From: Cellulomonas hominis
GTDB lineage: Bacteria > Actinomycetota > Actinomycetes > Actinomycetales > Cellulomonadaceae
Assembly (NCBI RefSeq): GCF_901521055.1
Contig: NZ_CABEGA010000001.1
Location: 124,001-188,000, forward strand
Length of the DNA: 64,000 nt
Direction of reading: 5' to 3'
Positions 1 through 9,951 of this stretch are shown piece by piece. Position 1 is the stretch's first letter; the number at the start of each line of letters is the position of its first letter. A model generated the notes under the pieces. That model was not told the origin of the DNA, did no database searches, and was given only the letters and a program-made list of their open reading frames with translations. A program made the position numbers and the translations under genes.

Positions 1-1684
1 CGGTCGTGGTGGTGCCGGGCTCCAGGTAGGCGCTGAGGTCGATGAACTTCTGCCCGTCCACCAGGTTGGCCGCGATGTAGGTCGTGAGCGGGTTGCTGCC
101 GCTGACCGGGTAGGGCACGTCGGGCGCGCTGGTGCTGATCGTCGCGTCGTCCAGGTCCCGCGGGTTCGTGCCGACGTACGTGTATGCCTGCTCGCCGCCG
201 GTCCGCGCGCGCTCCGCCGCCGCGCGCTCCGTGGCCGCGCGGGCACCCGCCTGGGCCGCCGCCATGTCCGCGGCCTCGACCGTGTACTGGTCCGCGAACA
301 TCGTGCCGACGACGGTGAACGGGATCCGGTAGTGCGTCTCGCGCCGGGAGGCGACGATGTTCCCCGCGTCGTCGGTCGTGCTGACGACGATGTCCGCGGT
401 CTCGACGCGGTCCGGGTCGTACGCGATGGGGCGCAGCACCGTGGTGCCGTCAGCGAGGCTGATCGGGTACTGCGTCGGGAGCTGGTCGACGGTGTCGAGG
501 TGGTTGCCCTGCACCCCCATCTCCTCGGCCGCGTTGAACGCGATGACGGACGGCAGCCGGCTGACCAGGTCGGCCCCGTTCACCGGGGCGACCGGGCTGA
601 AGCCCTCCTCCGTCACCGCCATGACGCCGAACGCCGGGTCGGCCGCCGGGTCGTCGACGGTGCTGGTCAGGCCGTCGAGCGCGTCGTCCTCGGTCACGAT
701 CGAGCTCTCGAGCAGCCGGTTCATCTGGATGACCTCCTGGTCGAGGAGGTCCTCGGCGGCCAGCGCCTCCTGGACGTCGTCGTCCTGCTCGATCGTGGTC
801 CACGAGGTCCCGGTGGACGTCCCGATGACCGACATGCCGAGCTCGTCGACCTTCACCACGTAGTACTCCTCGGCGCCGTCGACCGGCTCCCACGAGAAGT
901 GCCCCACGCCGTCGCCGTCGACCCGGACGGCGAACGGCGTCGTCGGCAGCTCCGTCTCGGGCGTGAACGCCGTCACCCGCGGCTCGTCGAGCGGCGCGCC
1001 CGTGGCCCGGTCCCGGTACTCGGCGATGTAGTACGTCTCGTACAGGCCCCACGTCCCGGCCTCGTTGACCTCCACGCCGTCCTGGTCGTCGAACAGGTCC
1101 CCGACGAGCAGCGTGGCCGTGACCGCGGAGTCGGACGGCTTCACGTGGAGCGCGCCGTCCCACCCGACGCTGGTCATGGCGTCCTCGGCGACGACGGTGA
1201 GCCGCGGGTCGACGTAGACCTGGACCACGTCGTCCGTCAGCGGCGCGTCGGCCAGGTCCTCCAGCTGCCACTCCACCGGGAGCGCGAACTCGTGGTCGCG
1301 CGGCACACCGAGCTGGACGTCCGCGAACTCGGCGTCGCCCAGGTCGGCGGGCCCCGCCGCGACCGCGTCGGCACCCTGGGGCTCGTCGGTCCCCGACAGC
1401 CCGCGCACCGCGAGGACGCCACCCGTGACCAGGACCAGGGCGACAGCGACGCCGCCGGCGGTCCAGGCGGCCACCCGACCCCGCCGGCCGGGACGCGCCG
1501 CTCCCGGCGCGGGTGCCGGCGCGGGCGGCTGCGGCGGGGGCGGGACGTCCGCGCGGGGGACGCCCCGCGCGGGGGTGCGGTCGGGGTCGTGCGTGCCGCT
1601 GGGGTCGTGGGGTCCGGGGGTCGGGCTGGGGTGCTGGTCGCTCACCCGGTCAGTGTCCCGGACCTGCGGTGTCACGGAGTCCAT
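1..1684 (-). CDS. Large single-pass exported protein, 3' end cut by the window edge
   Basis: I do not recognise the family. About 561 codons are visible and the frame is still open at base 1. The N-terminus is cytoplasmic-looking and rich in Pro, Ala and Asp (residues about 14-65). One membrane segment follows at about residues 68-90 (AAWTAGGVAVALVLVTGG), so most of the protein should lie outside the cell. The outer part is acidic and contains a stretch resembling a fibronectin type III strand pair (HFSWEPVDGAEEYYVVKV). The start is uncertain: ATG at 1684 and GTG at 1645 are in frame, and neither has a strong Shine-Dalgarno sequence. It is divergent from the formylglycine-generating enzyme gene. 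A role as an envelope-anchored binding protein is a guess from topology only. Confidence 0.7.
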   Translation of the reverse strand, partial: MDSVTPQVRDTDRVSDQHPSPTPGPHDPSGTHDPDRTPARGVPRADVPPPPQPPAPAPAPGAARPGRRGRVAAWTAGGVAVALVLVTGGVLAVRGLSGTDEPQGADAVAAGPADLGDAEFADVQLGVPRDHEFALPVEWQLEDLADAPLTDDVVQVYVDPRLTVVAEDAMTSVGWDGALHVKPSDSAVTATLLVGDLFDDQDGVEVNEAGTWGLYETYYIAEYRDRATGAPLDEPRVTAFTPETELPTTPFAVRVDGDGVGHFSWEPVDGAEEYYVVKVDELGMSVIGTSTGTSWTTIEQDDDVQEALAAEDLLDQEVIQMNRLLESSIVTEDDALDGLTSTVDDPAADPAFGVMAVTEEGFSPVAPVNGADLVSRLPSVIAFNAAEEMGVQGNHLDTVDQLPTQYPISLADGTTVLRPIAYDPDRVETADIVVSTTDDAGNIVASRRETHYRIPFTVVGTMFADQYTVEAADMAAAQAGARAATERAAAERARTGGEQAYTYVGTNPRDLDDATISTSAPDVPYPVSGSNPLTTYIAANLVDGQKFIDLSAYLEPGTTTT

Positions 1685-1836
1685 GACCAGCACCGCCGGG
1701 CGTCGCGGGTCCCGGATTTCCCTCGATCGGTCCAGCGCGGGCGCGCGCGGGACACCCGGCCGACGTGCCGAGGCTGCTTGCGCCGCGGGGGCGCCCTCCG
1801 GTGGGATCGGACCACGAGCGGAGGCGGGTGGGCCCG

Positions 1837-2691
1837 ATGACCGGCACGGTGCTGCTGCAGGGCGGCGAGTTCGTCATGGGGCACGACGGCCCGGACGGGT
1901 ACCCGTCCGACGGCGAGGGCCCGGCGCACGCGGTGCGTCTGCGCCCGTTCCGGCTCGACGCCACCGCGGTGACCACGGAGCAGTTCGCTGCGTTCGTCCG
2001 CGCCACCGGGCACCGCACGCTCGCCGAGACCTCCGGGTGGTCGTTCGTGTTCGCCGGTCTGCTGCCCGACGACTTCCCGCCGACCCGCGGCGTCGCGGCG
2101 GCGCCCTGGTGGCGGCAGGTGGAGGGCGCCAGCTGGGCGCACCCCGAGGGGCCGGGGTCGGACGTGCACGACCGCGAGGACCACCCCGTCGTCCACGTGA
2201 GCTGGGCCGACGCGGCGGCGTTCGCCCGCTGGGCCGGTGGCCGGCTGCCGACCGAGGCGGAGTGGGAGTACGCCGCGCGCGGCGGCCTGGCCGGCGTGCA
2301 CTACCCGTGGGGAGCGGAGCGGGAGCCGGACGGCGAGCACCGGATGAACGTGTGGCAGGGCGAGTTCCCGGGCCGGAACACCGCCGCCGACGGCTACGTC
2401 GGCACGGCCCCGGTCGACGCCTACCCGCCGAACGCGCTCGGCCTGCACAACATGACGGGCAACGTGTGGGAGTGGTGCGCCGACTGGTTCTCCTGGCGGA
2501 CGTACGGGACCTCCGGACCCGTCGCGGTCGACCCGTGCGGGCCGGCGCTGGGGCTGCAGCGCGTCATGCGCGGCGGCTCCTACCTGTGCCACGCGTCGTA
2601 CTGCTCCCGGTACCGCGTCGACGCCCGCAGCGCGAGCACCCCCGACTCGACGGCGGGGAACGTCGGCTTCCGCTGCGCGGCGGACGCCTGA
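1837..2691 (+). CDS. Formylglycine-generating enzyme (SUMF1/FGE family)
   Basis: FGE oxidises the cysteine in the sulfatase CxPxR signature to C-alpha-formylglycine, the catalytic residue of type I sulfatases. The 284-residue protein has the family fold signatures: GGEFVMG near the N-terminus, RLPTEAEWEYAARGG at 136-150, NMTGNVWEWCADW at 205-217 and RGGSYLC at 245-251. The redox-active, copper-binding cysteine pair is present as C251 and C256, five residues apart as in characterised FGEs. The ATG at 1837 is preferred over an upstream in-frame start at 1765 because the family begins at about this point and a GGAGG lies 12 bases before it. The sulfatase substrate begins 111 bases downstream, so the pair is probably co-regulated. 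Confidence 0.93.
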   Translation: MTGTVLLQGGEFVMGHDGPDGYPSDGEGPAHAVRLRPFRLDATAVTTEQFAAFVRATGHRTLAETSGWSFVFAGLLPDDFPPTRGVAAAPWWRQVEGASWAHPEGPGSDVHDREDHPVVHVSWADAAAFARWAGGRLPTEAEWEYAARGGLAGVHYPWGAEREPDGEHRMNVWQGEFPGRNTAADGYVGTAPVDAYPPNALGLHNMTGNVWEWCADWFSWRTYGTSGPVAVDPCGPALGLQRVMRGGSYLCHASYCSRYRVDARSASTPDSTAGNVGFRCAADA

Positions 2692-2802
2692 GCACCGGCG
2701 GGCGCGCGCCGGGCCTCACTCGGTCCGGGTGATGCCCGGGCCGGACCCGCTGCCTAGCGTCGAAGGGACCTGCTCGCCCCGCCCTGCCCCGCGGAGGTCC
2801 CC

Positions 2803-5169
2803 GTGCGTCCCGACCTGTACGCCCGCACGACGCTGCCGATCCCGGACCGCCCCGCACCCGGCCTGACGACGTACGACGCCAAGGACCCGGACACCGCGTA
2901 CCCACCGATCGAGCCGCTGCTCCCCCCGCCCGGCGCGCCGCACGTGCTGGTGATCCTGCTGGACGACGTCGGCTTCGGGGCGTCGAGCGCGTTCGGCGGG
3001 CCGTGCTCGACACCGACCGCCGAGCGCCTCGCCGCCGGCGGGCTGCGGTTCAACCGGTTCCACACCACCGCGCTGTGCGCCCCGACGCGGCAGGCGCTGC
3101 TCACCGGTCGCAACCACCACTCGGTCGGCATGGGGAGCATCACCGAGACCGCGACCTCGGCGCCCGGCAACAGCTCCCTGCGCCCGAACACCAAGGCCCC
3201 GCTGGCCCTCACCCTCAAGCTCAACGGGTACTCGACTGCGCAGTTCGGCAAGTGCCACGAGGTGCCCGTCTGGCAGACGTCGCCGATGGGCCCCTTCGAC
3301 GCGTGGCCGACCGGCGGCGGCGGGTTCGAGACGTTCTACGGCTTCATCGGCGGCGAGAACAACCAGTGGGACCCCGCGCTGTACGACGGCACCACCCCGG
3401 TCGAGGCGCCCGCCACCGCGGAGGAGGGCTACCACCTGACGGAGGACCTGCTCGACCACGCGTGCGCCTGGGTGCGCCAGCAGCGGGCGCTCGTGCCGGA
3501 CAAGCCGTTCTTCATGTACGTGGCGCCCGGGGCGACGCACGCTCCGCACCACGTCGCGCCGGAGTGGATCGAGCGGTACCGGGGCCGGTTCGACGCGGGC
3601 TGGGACGTGCAGCGCGAGCAGACGTTCGCGCGGCAGAAGGAGCTGGGGGTGGTCCCCGCGGACGCGGAGCTGACCCCGCGGCACGACGAGATCCCCGCCT
3701 GGGACGCCATGCCCGACGACCTCAAGCCGGTGCTCGCCCGCCAGATGGAGACCTACGCCGGCTTCCTGGAGCACACCGACGTGCAGGTCGGCCGGCTGAT
3801 CGACACCCTCGACGACCTCGGCGTCCTGGACGACACGGTCATCTACTACATCATCGGCGACAACGGGGCCTCCGCCGAGGGCACGGTGAACGGCGCCTTC
3901 AACGAGATGGCGAACTTCAACGGCATGGCGGCGCTCGAGACGCCGGAGTTCCTGCGCAGCAAGATGGACGAGTTCGGGTCGCCGAGCTCCTACAACCACT
4001 ACGCGGTCGGCTGGGCCTGGGCGATGGACACGCCGTTCCAGTGGACCAAGCAAGTCGCGTCCCACTGGGGCGGCACCCGCAACGGCACGATCGTGCACTG
4101 GCCCGCCGGCATCGGGGAGACGGGCACGGTGCGCTCGCAGTTCACGCACGTCATCGACGTCGCCCCCACGATCCTGGAGGCCGCCGGGCTGCCGGAGCCG
4201 GTGTCGGTGAACGGCGTCCTGCAGTCGCCCATGGAGGGCACGTCCATGCTCTACGCGTTCCTCGACGGCGAGGCGCCCGAGCGGCACGACCTGCAGTACT
4301 TCGAGATGTTCGCGAACCGCGGCGTCTACCACCGCGGGTGGAGCGCGGTCACCAAGCACCGCACGCCGTGGGACATGACGGGGACCGTCCTCCCGGCGTT
4401 CGACGACGACCTCTGGGAGCTGTACGACGGCCGGTCCGACTTCAGCCAGGCCCGCGACCTCGCCGCGGAGCACCCGGACGTGCTCGCGAAGTTGCAGCGC
4501 CTCTGGCTGATCGAGGCCACGAAGTACGGCGTGCTGCCTCTGGACGACCGCACCGCCGAGCGCTTCGTCCCCGCGCTCGCCGGGCGCCCGACGCTGCTGC
4601 GCGGGGACTCCCAGCTGTTCTTCGCCGGCATGGGCCGCCTGTCGGAGAACAGCGTGGTCAGCATCAAGAACCGGTCGTTCTCCGTCACCGCCGAGGTCGA
4701 CGTGCGCCCCGGCGGCGCCGAGGGCGTGCTGATCGCCCAGGGCGGGCGGTTCGGGGGGTGGGCGGTGCACGTCGTCGGCGGCCGGCTGACGTTCACCTAC
4801 AACGTGCTGGGCATCCAGGAGTTCGCCGTCGCCGCCGACGAGCCGGTGCCGGCCGGGACGCACCAGCTCCGGGCGGAGTTCGCGTACGACGGGGGCGGGC
4901 TCGCCAAGGGCGGCGAGGTGACGCTGTTCCACGACGGCTCCGAGGTCGGCCGGGGCCGCGTCGCCGCCACCCAGCCGTTCGTGTTCTCCGCCGACGAGAC
5001 CACCGACATCGGGTACGAGTCCGGGACCTCCGTGTCGTCGGCGTACACCGCGCGGACCAGCCGGTTCACGGGGCGCATCGCGTGGGTGCAGCTCGACGTC
5101 GGCACCCATGACGACGACCACGTCATCAGCCCCGAGGAGCGCCTCCGGGTCGCCATGGCACAGCAGTAG
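2803..5169 (+). CDS. Type I (formylglycine-dependent) arylsulfatase
   Basis: This 788-residue alkaline-phosphatase-superfamily sulfatase would hydrolyse sulfate esters. The modification site is C92-A-P-T-R96 followed by LLTGR. The metal-binding aspartates are in LLDDVG (54-55), and a second metal site is in IIGDNGAS. The C-terminal 150 residues form a beta-rich extension with repeated Gly and aromatic residues (VRPGGAEGVLIAQGGRFGG), as in large bacterial arylsulfatases. The GTG start at 2803 has a GGAGG six bases upstream. No signal peptide is visible, so it is probably cytoplasmic or exported unconventionally. The adjacent FGE makes activation of this enzyme its obvious job. The substrate cannot be read from sequence. 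Confidence 0.93.
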   Translation: MRPDLYARTTLPIPDRPAPGLTTYDAKDPDTAYPPIEPLLPPPGAPHVLVILLDDVGFGASSAFGGPCSTPTAERLAAGGLRFNRFHTTALCAPTRQALLTGRNHHSVGMGSITETATSAPGNSSLRPNTKAPLALTLKLNGYSTAQFGKCHEVPVWQTSPMGPFDAWPTGGGGFETFYGFIGGENNQWDPALYDGTTPVEAPATAEEGYHLTEDLLDHACAWVRQQRALVPDKPFFMYVAPGATHAPHHVAPEWIERYRGRFDAGWDVQREQTFARQKELGVVPADAELTPRHDEIPAWDAMPDDLKPVLARQMETYAGFLEHTDVQVGRLIDTLDDLGVLDDTVIYYIIGDNGASAEGTVNGAFNEMANFNGMAALETPEFLRSKMDEFGSPSSYNHYAVGWAWAMDTPFQWTKQVASHWGGTRNGTIVHWPAGIGETGTVRSQFTHVIDVAPTILEAAGLPEPVSVNGVLQSPMEGTSMLYAFLDGEAPERHDLQYFEMFANRGVYHRGWSAVTKHRTPWDMTGTVLPAFDDDLWELYDGRSDFSQARDLAAEHPDVLAKLQRLWLIEATKYGVLPLDDRTAERFVPALAGRPTLLRGDSQLFFAGMGRLSENSVVSIKNRSFSVTAEVDVRPGGAEGVLIAQGGRFGGWAVHVVGGRLTFTYNVLGIQEFAVAADEPVPAGTHQLRAEFAYDGGGLAKGGEVTLFHDGSEVGRGRVAATQPFVFSADETTDIGYESGTSVSSAYTARTSRFTGRIAWVQLDVGTHDDDHVISPEERLRVAMAQQ

Positions 5170-5195
5170 CGTCGAGATCACGGGGCGGAGTCGTC

Positions 5196-6572
5196 ATGAA
5201 CACAGCGACCGGCACGCAGAGCACCGGGACGGACGGGGACCCGTCCGGGGTCGCCGCGCGCCTCGCCGCGCTGGAGCGGGAGAACGCCGAGCTGCGCCGG
5301 CGGCTCGACGGCGCCTCCGGGGACGGAGCGGTCCCCGGGGCCGTGGCCCCGCCGCGCCACCGGGCACGGGCGATCGCCGCGGTCCTGCTCATCGCGCTGG
5401 GGACGCTGCTCGCGCCGCTCGGCGCCGTGGCCGCGTGGGCCCAGCGGGCGCTCACCGACACCGACCGGTACGTCGCCATCGTCGGGCCGCTCGCGAGCGA
5501 CCCGGTCGTGCAGTCCGCCGTCGCGGGCCGGCTGACCGACGCGGTGATGGCCGAGATCGACGTGAGCGCGCTGCTCGGCGAGGTGGTGGGCGCCCTCGAG
5601 GCGCAGGACGTGCCGCCGCGCGCCACCGCCGCGCTCAGCGCGCTGGAGGCCCCGCTGACGGGCGGCGTGCGGTCGTTCGTCCAGGGCGTGGCCGACCGGG
5701 TCGTGGAGAGCGACGCGTTCGCGCAGACCTGGGAGCAGGCCAACCGGATCGCGCACACCGAGCTCGTCGCCGTCATGGAGGGCGAGGACGGCGACCTGCT
5801 GCAGGTCGCGCAGGACGGGCGGCTGACCATCCAGCTGTCCGGGATGGTCGAGCTGCTGAAGGAGCGGCTCGTCGACCGCGGGCTGGGGATCGCGGCGAGC
5901 ATCCCGACGGTGGACGCGACCTTCCCGATCATGGAGTCGTCCCAGCTGGTGCAGCTGCAGAACAGGTACGGGCAGGTCGTCGCGCTCGCCACCTGGCTGC
6001 CGTGGGTCGCCCTCGGGCTGCTCGCGGCCGGGGTGCTGGTCGCGACGCACCGGCTCCGCGCGCTGATGGTCGCGGGCCTCGCCCTGGCCGGCGCGATGGT
6101 CGTGCTCGGCATCGGCCTGACCATCGCCCGCGGGCTGTACCTCGACGCGCTGAGCGGCACGGTGACCCGGCTCGACGCCGCCGAGGTCGTGTTCGACCAG
6201 ACCGTCGCGTTCCTGCGGACCACCCTGCGCACGGTGGGCGTCCTGGGGCTGGTGGTCGCCCTGGCCGCCTACCTGGGCGGCGGCAGCACGTCGGCCCGCA
6301 GCCTCCGCGCGGGGGCGTCACGCGGGTTCGCGCGTGCGCGCACCGCGGGCGAGCGCCGCGGCGTGACGTCCGGGCCGGTCGGCACGTGGCTCGGGCAGCA
6401 CCGCGGCTTCGTCCGCACGGTGATCATCGCGCTCGCCGCGGTGACGCTGCTGCTCGCCGGCAACCCCACGCCGGGGCTGGTGATCGGGACGGCCCTGGTC
6501 GCCGGCGTCCTGGTCGTCGTGCTCGAGCTGCTCGCCCGGCCGCCGCGTGAGCAGGAGCCGGCTCCCGCGTAG
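5196..6572 (+). CDS. Multi-span membrane protein with N-terminal coiled coil, function unknown
   Basis: The protein has 458 residues. Residues 20-40 form a short coiled coil (AALERENAELRRRL). A membrane span at about 60-82 follows, then an extracytoplasmic region of about 180 residues that includes RALTDTDRYVAIVGPLASDP. Four to five further spans come at about 265-365 and 410-450. This layout (coiled coil, span, outer domain beginning with a TDxYV motif, spans) recurs in uncharacterised actinobacterial membrane proteins. It starts 26 bases after the sulfatase stop and may be transcribed with it. No catalytic motif is visible and I assign no function. Confidence 0.8.
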   Translation: MNTATGTQSTGTDGDPSGVAARLAALERENAELRRRLDGASGDGAVPGAVAPPRHRARAIAAVLLIALGTLLAPLGAVAAWAQRALTDTDRYVAIVGPLASDPVVQSAVAGRLTDAVMAEIDVSALLGEVVGALEAQDVPPRATAALSALEAPLTGGVRSFVQGVADRVVESDAFAQTWEQANRIAHTELVAVMEGEDGDLLQVAQDGRLTIQLSGMVELLKERLVDRGLGIAASIPTVDATFPIMESSQLVQLQNRYGQVVALATWLPWVALGLLAAGVLVATHRLRALMVAGLALAGAMVVLGIGLTIARGLYLDALSGTVTRLDAAEVVFDQTVAFLRTTLRTVGVLGLVVALAAYLGGGSTSARSLRAGASRGFARARTAGERRGVTSGPVGTWLGQHRGFVRTVIIALAAVTLLLAGNPTPGLVIGTALVAGVLVVVLELLARPPREQEPAPA

Positions 6573-6580
6573 CGCCCCGC

Positions 6581-7180
6581 CTAGCGGTGGGTGCCGTCGA
6601 GGTAGCGCTGGATCGTCGGGGCAACCTGGTCCACCAGCTCCTCGTGCGACAGCCGGACCACCGGCGGCAGCTCGATGACGTGCCGGGCGACGGCCACGCC
6701 GAGCAGCTGGGAGGCGGCGAGCCCGACGCGGCCGATGCGCTCGTCGTCCATCCCGGGCTGCCCCTGCACCCGGGTCAGAATGATCTCGCGCAGCATCGCC
6801 GCCGCGCGGGCCGACGTGGTGGCGGACCGGACGAGCGCGAGCAGGATCGGCCGGGTGCCCGGCTCCTCCCACATCCGCAGGTACGTGTCGGTGGCCGCGC
6901 GCCCCGCGGTCGAGGAGTCGTCGGCCATGGCGGCGGCGACCCGCGCGGGGATGGTCGTGCGGTCCGCCAGCACGGACGCGAACAGCGCGTCCTTGTCGCC
7001 GAAGAAGTGCCGGACGAGGGCGGGGTCCACCCCGGCCGCCGAGGCGATCGCGCGGATCGACGCACCGTCGTAGCCGTGCTCCGCGAACAGCCGCAGCGCG
7101 GCGTCCAGGATCGCGTCGCGCGTGCCGCTGTCGCCTGCGCGCCGGCCCGTCGGCCGCCGCGGTCCCGTGGTCGCCGCCAT
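6581..7180 (-). CDS. TetR-family repressor of the adjacent ABC exporter
   Basis: The 199-residue protein has a canonical N-terminal TetR helix-turn-helix at about residues 20-65: [20 protein letters not shown], then a second helix ending in [12 protein letters not shown]. The C-terminal ligand domain contains [14 protein letters not shown] and other segments usual for regulators of drug exporters. The ATG at 7180 is chosen because the upstream in-frame extension runs through the operator region. It is divergent from the ABC ATPase/permease pair, and the 95-base intergenic region carries a perfect inverted repeat, so autoregulation plus repression of the exporter is the likely arrangement. The ligand is unknown. 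Confidence 0.9.
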   Translation of the reverse strand: MAATTGPRRPTGRRAGDSGTRDAILDAALRLFAEHGYDGASIRAIASAAGVDPALVRHFFGDKDALFASVLADRTTIPARVAAAMADDSSTAGRAATDTYLRMWEEPGTRPILLALVRSATTSARAAAMLREIILTRVQGQPGMDDERIGRVGLAASQLLGVAVARHVIELPPVVRLSHEELVDQVAPTIQRYLDGTHR

Positions 7181-7192
7181 GCCGCCCACTAT

Positions 7193-7224
7193 TCCACACT
7201 TGTGGAGTTCCCCACCTGTGGAGT
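7193..7224. promoter_or_regulatory. Probable TetR operators between repressor and exporter
   Basis: There are two related sites. The first is a perfect inverted repeat, TCCACA-CT-TGTGGA, at 7193-7206. The second is an imperfect copy, CCCAC-CT-GTGGA, around 7211-7222. The half-site TGTGGAGTTC is therefore also directly repeated. Position (13 bases from the repressor start, about 50 from the exporter start) and symmetry fit a TetR dimer controlling both directions. Confidence 0.7.
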
Positions 7225-7275
7225 TCACTGGGGGCAGCCGGGCCACCGGGCCCACCGCACGAGAGAAGACTCCCC

Positions 7276-8220
7276 ATGAGCAGCTCCGACGCCGTGATCG
7301 AGGTCGACGGCCTCACCAAGTCCTACGGGCGGTTCCGGGCGCTCCAGGGCGTCGACCTGCAGGTCGGGCGCGGGCAGGTGCACGGGTTCCTCGGCCCGAA
7401 CGGCGCCGGCAAGTCCACGACCATCCGGGTGCTGCTGGGCCTGCTGCGGGCGGACGGCGGCACGGTGCGGCTGCTCGGCGGCGACCCGTGGACCGACGTG
7501 GTCGCGCTGCACCGCCGCCTGGCGTACGTGCCCGGCGACGTCTCGCTGTGGCCCGGGATGACCGGCGGCGAGGCGATCGACCTGCTCGGGGAGCTCCGCG
7601 GCGGCCTGGACGAGCGACGGCGCGCGGAGCTGGTCGACCGGTTCGAGCTGGACCCGACCAAGCGCGGCCGGCAGTACTCCAAGGGCAACCGGCAGAAGGT
7701 CGCCATCGTCGCCGCCCTGGCCTCGGACGCCGAGCTGCTCGTGCTGGACGAGCCGACCTCCGGGCTCGACCCGCTCATGGAGCGGGTGTTCCAGGAGGTC
7801 GTCGTCGAGGCGCGGGACCGCGGGGCCACGGTGCTGCTGTCCAGCCACATCCTGGCGGAGGTCGAGAGCCTCGCCGACCGGCTCAGCATCATCCGCGACG
7901 GGCGGATCGTCCGGTCCGGGACCCTGGCCGACCTGCGCGGGCAGACCCGCACCACCGTGCACGCGACGCTGGCGCGGGTCCCCTCCCCCGCCGACCTCGC
8001 CGTGTTCAGCGACGTGCACCTCGACGGCGGCACGTTCTCCGGCAGCGTCGAGGCCGCCCGGATCGGCGAGGCGGTGGACGCCCTGTCCCCCAGCGGGTTC
8101 ACGTCCCTGACCGTCGCCCCGCCGTCGCTGGAGAGCCTGTTCCTGCGCCTGTACGGCGGCGAGCCGGCCGAGGCCGGGGCCGCGGGCGCGGGCGCGGACG
8201 CGGCGGGGGTGGCGCGATGA
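7276..8220 (+). CDS. ABC-2 exporter ATP-binding subunit
   Basis: This 314-residue ATPase powers the permease encoded next. Walker A is GPNGAGKST at about residues 40-48. The signature is YSKGNRQK instead of LSGGQ, a variant typical of actinobacterial antibiotic/drug exporters of this class. Walker B is [12 protein letters not shown], followed by [14 protein letters not shown] with the switch histidine. A C-terminal tail of about 90 residues ends in Ala/Gly repeats. It overlaps the permease gene by 4 bases (ATGA), so the two subunits are translationally coupled. It is likely repressed by the divergent TetR. Substrate unknown; multidrug or antibiotic efflux is the usual role. Confidence 0.92.
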   Translation: MSSSDAVIEVDGLTKSYGRFRALQGVDLQVGRGQVHGFLGPNGAGKSTTIRVLLGLLRADGGTVRLLGGDPWTDVVALHRRLAYVPGDVSLWPGMTGGEAIDLLGELRGGLDERRRAELVDRFELDPTKRGRQYSKGNRQKVAIVAALASDAELLVLDEPTSGLDPLMERVFQEVVVEARDRGATVLLSSHILAEVESLADRLSIIRDGRIVRSGTLADLRGQTRTTVHATLARVPSPADLAVFSDVHLDGGTFSGSVEAARIGEAVDALSPSGFTSLTVAPPSLESLFLRLYGGEPAEAGAAGAGADAAGVAR

Positions 8221-9818
8221 GCGCGCTCGCGGTGTCCCTGACCGGCACCCGGCCGCTGCTGCGGACCTCGCTGCACCACGACGGGCGGGGGTTCGCGCCG
8301 TGGGTCCTCATCGCGACCGGGCTGTCGGCCTCGTCGGTCCTCGTGTACCCGCTGGTCTTCCCGGACCAGGCCGGCCGGCAGGCGCTGTCCGGCGCGATCG
8401 GGGCGAACCCCGCGCTCGGACTGATCTTCGGCCCGGCGTACGACCTGAGCACCGTCGACGGGTTCAACGCCTGGCGCAGCCTCGCGCTGGGCGGGTTCCT
8501 CGTCGCCCTCGGGGCCGTCCTCGCGGTGACCCGGGCGACGCGCGCCCAGGAGGACTCCGGCCAGGCCGAGCTGCTCGCCTCGGGGGTGCTGGGCCGCTCC
8601 ACGCGCCTCGCGTCCGGCGTGGCGCTCGCGCTGATCGGCTCCCTCGCGGCCGGGGTGGTCGCCGGCGTGGTCACGGCCCTGTGCGGCGGGGACTGGGGGT
8701 CGTCGATGCTGCTGGGCGCGACCTTCACGGCCAGCGGCTGGATGTTCACGGGCGTCGCCGCGGTGACCGCCCAGATCGGGTCCGACGCCCGCACCGCGAG
8801 CTCGCTCGCCGTCGGCACCCTCGGTGTGCTGTTCCTGCTGCGCGGGTTCTGCGCGTCGCTCGACGCCCCGGCCTGGACCCTGTGGGCCAACCCGCTCGGC
8901 TGGACGCTCCAGACCCGCCCGGCGAACGGCGACAGCTGGGCACCGCTGCTGCCGGCCGTCGCGCTGACCGTGGCCCTCGTCGCCGTGGCGTTCGTCCTGC
9001 AGGGCCGCCGGGACTTCGGCCAGGGCTCGGTCGCGCCGCGCCCGGGGCCCGCGCGCGGCACCACCCGCACGACGTGGGGCCTGGCCGTCCGGCTGAACCG
9101 CGCGCCGCTCGTCACGTGGACGGTCGCGTTCCTGGGCCTCGGCGTGGTGTTCGGCTACTTCGCCACCTCGGTCACCGACATCCTCGGCGGCGACGCGTCC
9201 GTCCAGCAGATCCTCGCCGCCGGCGCCACGACCCCCGACGAGCTGACCGGCGCCTTCGTGCGGACCATCCTCGCCCTGGTCGGCATCCTCGCCGCCGTCC
9301 CGGGGGTGCAGGTGCTGCTCCGGGTCCGCGCGGAGGAGCTGGAGGACCGGGTCGAGCCGGTGCTGGCCGGCGCCGTCGCGCGCGCCCGCTACTACGCGAG
9401 CCACGTCGCGCTGGCACTGGCCGCCTCGGCGCTGTTCGTCGTCGTCGCCGGCACGCTCCTGTCCGCGATGGCCGCGGGTGCCGACATCGGCGTCTCGTTC
9501 GGCGACGCGTTCGTCCAGGCCCTCGCGACGGTGCCCGCCGCGTGGACCGTCGTCGCCCTGTCGGTCGCCGTGGTCGGCGCGCGCCCGGCGGCTGCCCTCG
9601 CGGCCTGGGGCGGGGTGCTGGTCTCGTTCGTGCTGACCCTGCTCGGGCCGACGTTCGGGCTCGACGACTGGGTGCTCGGGATCAGCCCGTTCTGGCACGT
9701 GCCCGAGGTCGCCACCGCGGCCCCGGACTGGACCGGGCTCGCGTGGATCACGCTGGTCACCGTCGCGCTGGTGGCCGTCGGGTTCCGGGGGTTCCGGCAC
9801 CGCGACCTCGCGCGCTGA
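8217..9818 (+). CDS. ABC-2 type exporter permease
   Basis: This 533-residue integral membrane protein has about twelve spans in two halves, each beginning with a cytoplasmic segment that has a [16 protein letters not shown]- or [14 protein letters not shown]-type coupling region. This internal duplication is known for permeases of the tetronasin/polyketide exporter kind, which pair with one ATPase subunit. The start ATG at 8217 overlaps the ATPase stop. It ends in RDLAR, and the DNA encoding this tail is duplicated just after the stop. Likely moves a hydrophobic compound out of the cell. Confidence 0.9.
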   Translation: MSALAVSLTGTRPLLRTSLHHDGRGFAPWVLIATGLSASSVLVYPLVFPDQAGRQALSGAIGANPALGLIFGPAYDLSTVDGFNAWRSLALGGFLVALGAVLAVTRATRAQEDSGQAELLASGVLGRSTRLASGVALALIGSLAAGVVAGVVTALCGGDWGSSMLLGATFTASGWMFTGVAAVTAQIGSDARTASSLAVGTLGVLFLLRGFCASLDAPAWTLWANPLGWTLQTRPANGDSWAPLLPAVALTVALVAVAFVLQGRRDFGQGSVAPRPGPARGTTRTTWGLAVRLNRAPLVTWTVAFLGLGVVFGYFATSVTDILGGDASVQQILAAGATTPDELTGAFVRTILALVGILAAVPGVQVLLRVRAEELEDRVEPVLAGAVARARYYASHVALALAASALFVVVAGTLLSAMAAGADIGVSFGDAFVQALATVPAAWTVVALSVAVVGARPAAALAAWGGVLVSFVLTLLGPTFGLDDWVLGISPFWHVPEVATAAPDWTGLAWITLVTVALVAVGFRGFRHRDLAR

Positions 9819-9852
9819 CAGCGACCTCGCGCGCTGACCGCGACCTCGCGCG
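9802..9852 (+). repeat. 19-bp tandem repeat over the permease stop codon
   Basis: The unit GCGACCTCGCGCGCTGACA occurs at 9802-9820 and, with one change, at 9821-9839. A partial third copy starts at 9840. Each full unit contains the last permease codons plus TGA, so the stop region has been duplicated downstream, probably by slippage. There is no sign of a terminator hairpin here. Confidence 0.85.
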
Positions 9853-9951
9853 GGCGCGCCCGTCCCGCGGGTGCCGGGCCGCCGCGGGCGCGCGATGCTG
9901 GGACCCGCGTCGTCGCACCCGGCGGCGACCCGACCGACCCCGGAGGTCCCC

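Noticed and set aside
332-1840. 502-codon open frame on the + strand opposite the partial first gene
   Set aside because: Arg/Val/Asp-rich antisense shadow produced by high GC at third positions. The minus strand has the membrane-protein signal and normal composition.
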